NCBI RefSeq assembly: GCF_037975245.1
Contig: NC_092565.1
Span: 20,188,999-20,252,998 of the forward strand
Direction: 5' to 3'
Source: Apostichopus japonicus
Lineage: Eukaryota > Echinodermata > Holothuroidea > Aspidochirotida > Stichopodidae
Length of the DNA: 64,000 nt
Below, piece by piece: positions 62,010 through 64,000 of this stretch. The notes under the pieces are model-generated. The model worked only from the letters and a program-made list of their open reading frames with translations, was not told where the DNA came from and did not search any database. The position numbers and the translations under genes are program-made. The first letter of the stretch is position 1. The number at the start of each line of letters is the position of its first letter.

Positions 62010-62510
62010 AATCAATAGCCATAAGTGATACCTTACTCCGTCACTGTTTAATGGTCATCACTGTTGGCCTTTAGCATGCTGGAAAGTTAAACGCTTGTTG
62101 AACGGGTTGAGCAGTCTAGCACACAAACGATTAGGTCAGTTTCTTAGATGGAACAGGGCGACTGAAAGTCGCGGAGCAATACCTCCATGGTCGGAGGAGC
62201 AAACACATTCTTGAAAGAGTTTATTGTGGAAATACTTATGTGGGCGCCAATTGAAAATCTAATAAATTGCTACAGATGGGACCACGAAAAAAAAAGAACG
62301 TTCTTTTATCCAGCACGCGAAATGACCATTGCAAGACATTCCAATTAACCTCGTTCAGTCGGAAGTAAGACAATGGAGATCGGTGTTATGTATTACAATG
62401 ACTCTATAAATTGCGGATCGCATTAACTATTCTGCTAGAATATATGAAGACCGCTGACTGGAGCGGGCTTTGTTTGATGTTCTGGTCGGTTAATTAATCA
62501 ATTGAACCAA
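62010..62510. promoter_or_regulatory. Complex block in intron 4, about 400 bp downstream of exon 4
   Basis: About 500 bases with many CG dinucleotides contain CAATCAATAGCCATAA, CCAATTAACC and TTAATTAATCAATTG (62490-62504), all homeodomain-type words. The block ends about 400 bp from the exon 4 donor. Confidence 0.3.
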
Positions 62511-62901
62511 AAACGGAAATACAATTCATATATAGTAACACTAAAATTCCACAATGTGTGTTACTGTAAGCATTGATGACTGTGGTGTACTGATGACCCC
62601 GGCCCGGAGGAAAATTCTGTCATAACACTTTTACGAGTCGAGTCATATATAGAGAACCATCCCAAAAGCTGACTTGCTAAATGGTAAATTGGGTGAAATT
62701 ACAGTTTTAATTTATTTTGCTCAAATGACTGAAAGGTTCTTCAAGTGAAAATTCCAACATTTGAATTAGATTAATGCGATAATGTTTATAGATACGGTTG
62801 ATGAAATGTGGTATCTCTTAAGGCTATACCCCCTCCTCTCCCCCATCCAAACGTTAAAGAAGACCCGTGCAACATAAAACAAATATGATCAAAAAGTTTA
62901 C

Positions 62902-62957
62902 CTGTTTCGACATAGAATCGCAGAGTCGTACATACAAGTCCTGGTCCTGCCGTACAC
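62902..62957 (-). CDS. EBF: COE/EBF exon 4 (DNA-binding domain)
   Basis: This 56-bp exon reads VRQDQDLYVRLCDSMSKQ, with its first two bases (GT) completing a glycine codon (G|GT) begun in the previous exon. The product aligns without gaps to the vertebrate EBF segment GIRTEQDFYVRLIDSMTKQ (about residues 119-137), with which it shares the YVRL-DSM-KQ core. The acceptor lies in a T-rich run ending tttttgttcag, with a branch-like gttaatc upstream. The donor is CAG|gtaaac. The exon ends exactly after the Q codon (phase 0), which is where the next exon begins. One residue is unexpected: cysteine (TGC) at the position of I131, which I recall as isoleucine in other COE proteins. It could be a lineage change or a sequence error. 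The exon is too short for ORF callers. Confidence 0.96.
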
Positions 62958-64000
62958 CTGAACAAAAAATAAAGAAAACAAGAAAGATTAACGACAATAA
63001 CAACAACAATTGTCAATTAATTAACGTTTATTAATTAACTTAAGAATATAAACAAGGAAACCAACTCTACTGTGAAACCTTTCAAATTCCAATTGATATA
63101 TATATAGGCTACTTAGCCATGTTCGAGACAACACAAGCTATAAGGAAATGGCTGTCATAATGTGAAATTAAAATTTAATATAATTGAACAATTCCCGTGT
63201 TTCATAACGCGAGAAACAGGATGACGTCACAATGTGAGGATGACATTATAATATTTCTTTAAATCGAAAATAAGATTATGTTAGCAACTTTTAAAATACT
63301 TTAACTTGAAGAGTAAAGGAGGAATATAGTGTCCTTATCTTCTTAATTTCTACAAACGAAATCTCATGGGTCTACCTGTCTATATGGATAACGGGTTAAT
63401 ACACGTCGTAACTTTGGGACAATTCCATTTTTCAATCGTTGCAGGTTTTGGTGACTTTTGGATCCTTCTACTACTCCTTTATTATTTTTCTTTTCTTTTC
63501 TTTTATATATATATTTTTTTATCTTTTTATCTTTTTTTTTTTTTGGCTTGTCATGACGTAGCTTAAAACATCGCTTAAAGATAACCATTTTCAAGACATG
63601 ATTTTGCTCTAGGAAGAAGAAGCAGGGTCATGCTTCTCAATTTTTTAAAGTGTTTGGCAAGTGTTCTGCAAACTTGAACGTGACAAACATGACTAGCGGT
63701 TGAGACAGGACCAACCATTAAGGCTCCCCAAAGAGTTGCAAGAAATAAAGCTGAGCGTCGACAAGCCTGGAATACATTCCACGAACCTAAAGAAGACCTC
63801 CTTATTAGTTGCAGAAGCCAAGACAAACTTGTCCGATCAATTGGTTGACAAATATTTCAGAAAGAAGACATTGAACGAGAAGTTTGAGACGACAGCTATA
63901 GATCTAGAAACTTCTGAAATCTATAGATAAAGAGAACAGTGTCTTATCGGACCTTTCATGTCCTATACTATTGCCTACCATGATATGGTTGTCCAAAAGA
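62958..64000 (-). other. EBF: Intron 3, 3' part
   Basis: This sequence precedes exon 4. The expected exon 3 (ending NNGIHYRLQLLYSN-G in vertebrates) is not here, so intron 3 runs past the window edge. It holds TAATTA-rich sequence just upstream of the acceptor (63010-63060), a short TA repeat near 63095-63107, a long pyrimidine/T run with TA repeats (about 63475-63545), and a more complex block at about 63600-63930. That block has a 76-codon plus-strand frame ending at 63930 and an 83-codon minus-strand frame at 63575-63826. Neither product is recognisable and neither has an ATG-led, splice-supported structure. Confidence 0.8.

Larger units (their letters stand above)
58193..62901 (-). other. 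EBF: Intron 4
   Basis: The intron is 4,709 bp between exons 4 and 5, with donor gtaaac and acceptor ctgtag. It is mostly AT-rich filler with two regions that stand out. One is a complex block at 58800-59110 with homeodomain-type sites. The other is a run from about 61400 to 62510, GC-richer than its surroundings and free of simple repeats. A cluster of TAGGCC/GGCCTA motifs lies at 61115-61371. No coding sequence is evident on either strand; the longest frames are about 100 codons with no recognisable product. Confidence 0.9.

Noticed and set aside
63700-63930. 76-codon plus-strand frame with protein-like composition, plus an 83-codon antisense frame
   Set aside because: An in-frame stop lies two codons upstream of a TTG start. 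Neither strand yields a family I recognise. It may be an old repeat or pseudogene, but I cannot support a call.

Overview
The window is AT-rich animal genomic DNA with no long open reading frame. It is dominated by intron sequence of one gene on the minus strand. Three short exons read in frame through canonical splice sites and encode a contiguous 65-residue piece of the DNA-binding domain of a COE/EBF (Collier/Olf/EBF) transcription factor. They are 62902-62957, 58119-58192 and 50412-50480, listed 5' to 3' along the gene. Their boundaries and phases match my recollection of exons 4, 5 and 6 of vertebrate EBF genes. Exons 5 and 6 together carry the family's diagnostic zinc knuckle H-x3-C-x2-C-x5-C, which is split by an intron.

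Organism: COE genes are found only in animals. Vertebrate-type exon structure, residues mixed between vertebrate and protostome forms (GVRQDQD, AIIYEGQ, THEVMC), many long poly-C/poly-G tracts and a cluster of TAGGCCTA-type motifs near 61.1-61.4 kb suggest a marine invertebrate deuterostome, perhaps an echinoderm. The taxon is inference.

Layout in gene direction, from high to low coordinates: 62958-64000 is the end of intron 3, with exons 1-3 outside the window. Then come exon 4, intron 4 (58193-62901, about 4.7 kb), exon 5, intron 5 (50481-58118, about 7.6 kb) and exon 6. From 50411 down to position 1, I found no exon 7 (FFLKFFLKCNQNCLKN type) or later exon, so intron 6 appears to exceed 50 kb.

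The introns hold minisatellites and local duplications, microsatellites and homopolymer tracts. They also hold a dozen or more sharply bounded blocks of higher GC and higher complexity that do not look coding; these are the best candidates for cis-regulatory elements. Two exact COE-type palindromes (TCCCCTGGGA at 40726-40735 and TCCCTAGGGA at 42351-42360) lie 1.6 kb apart beside such blocks, which suggests possible autoregulation. I found no convincing second gene, tRNA, rRNA, CRISPR array or intact transposon.
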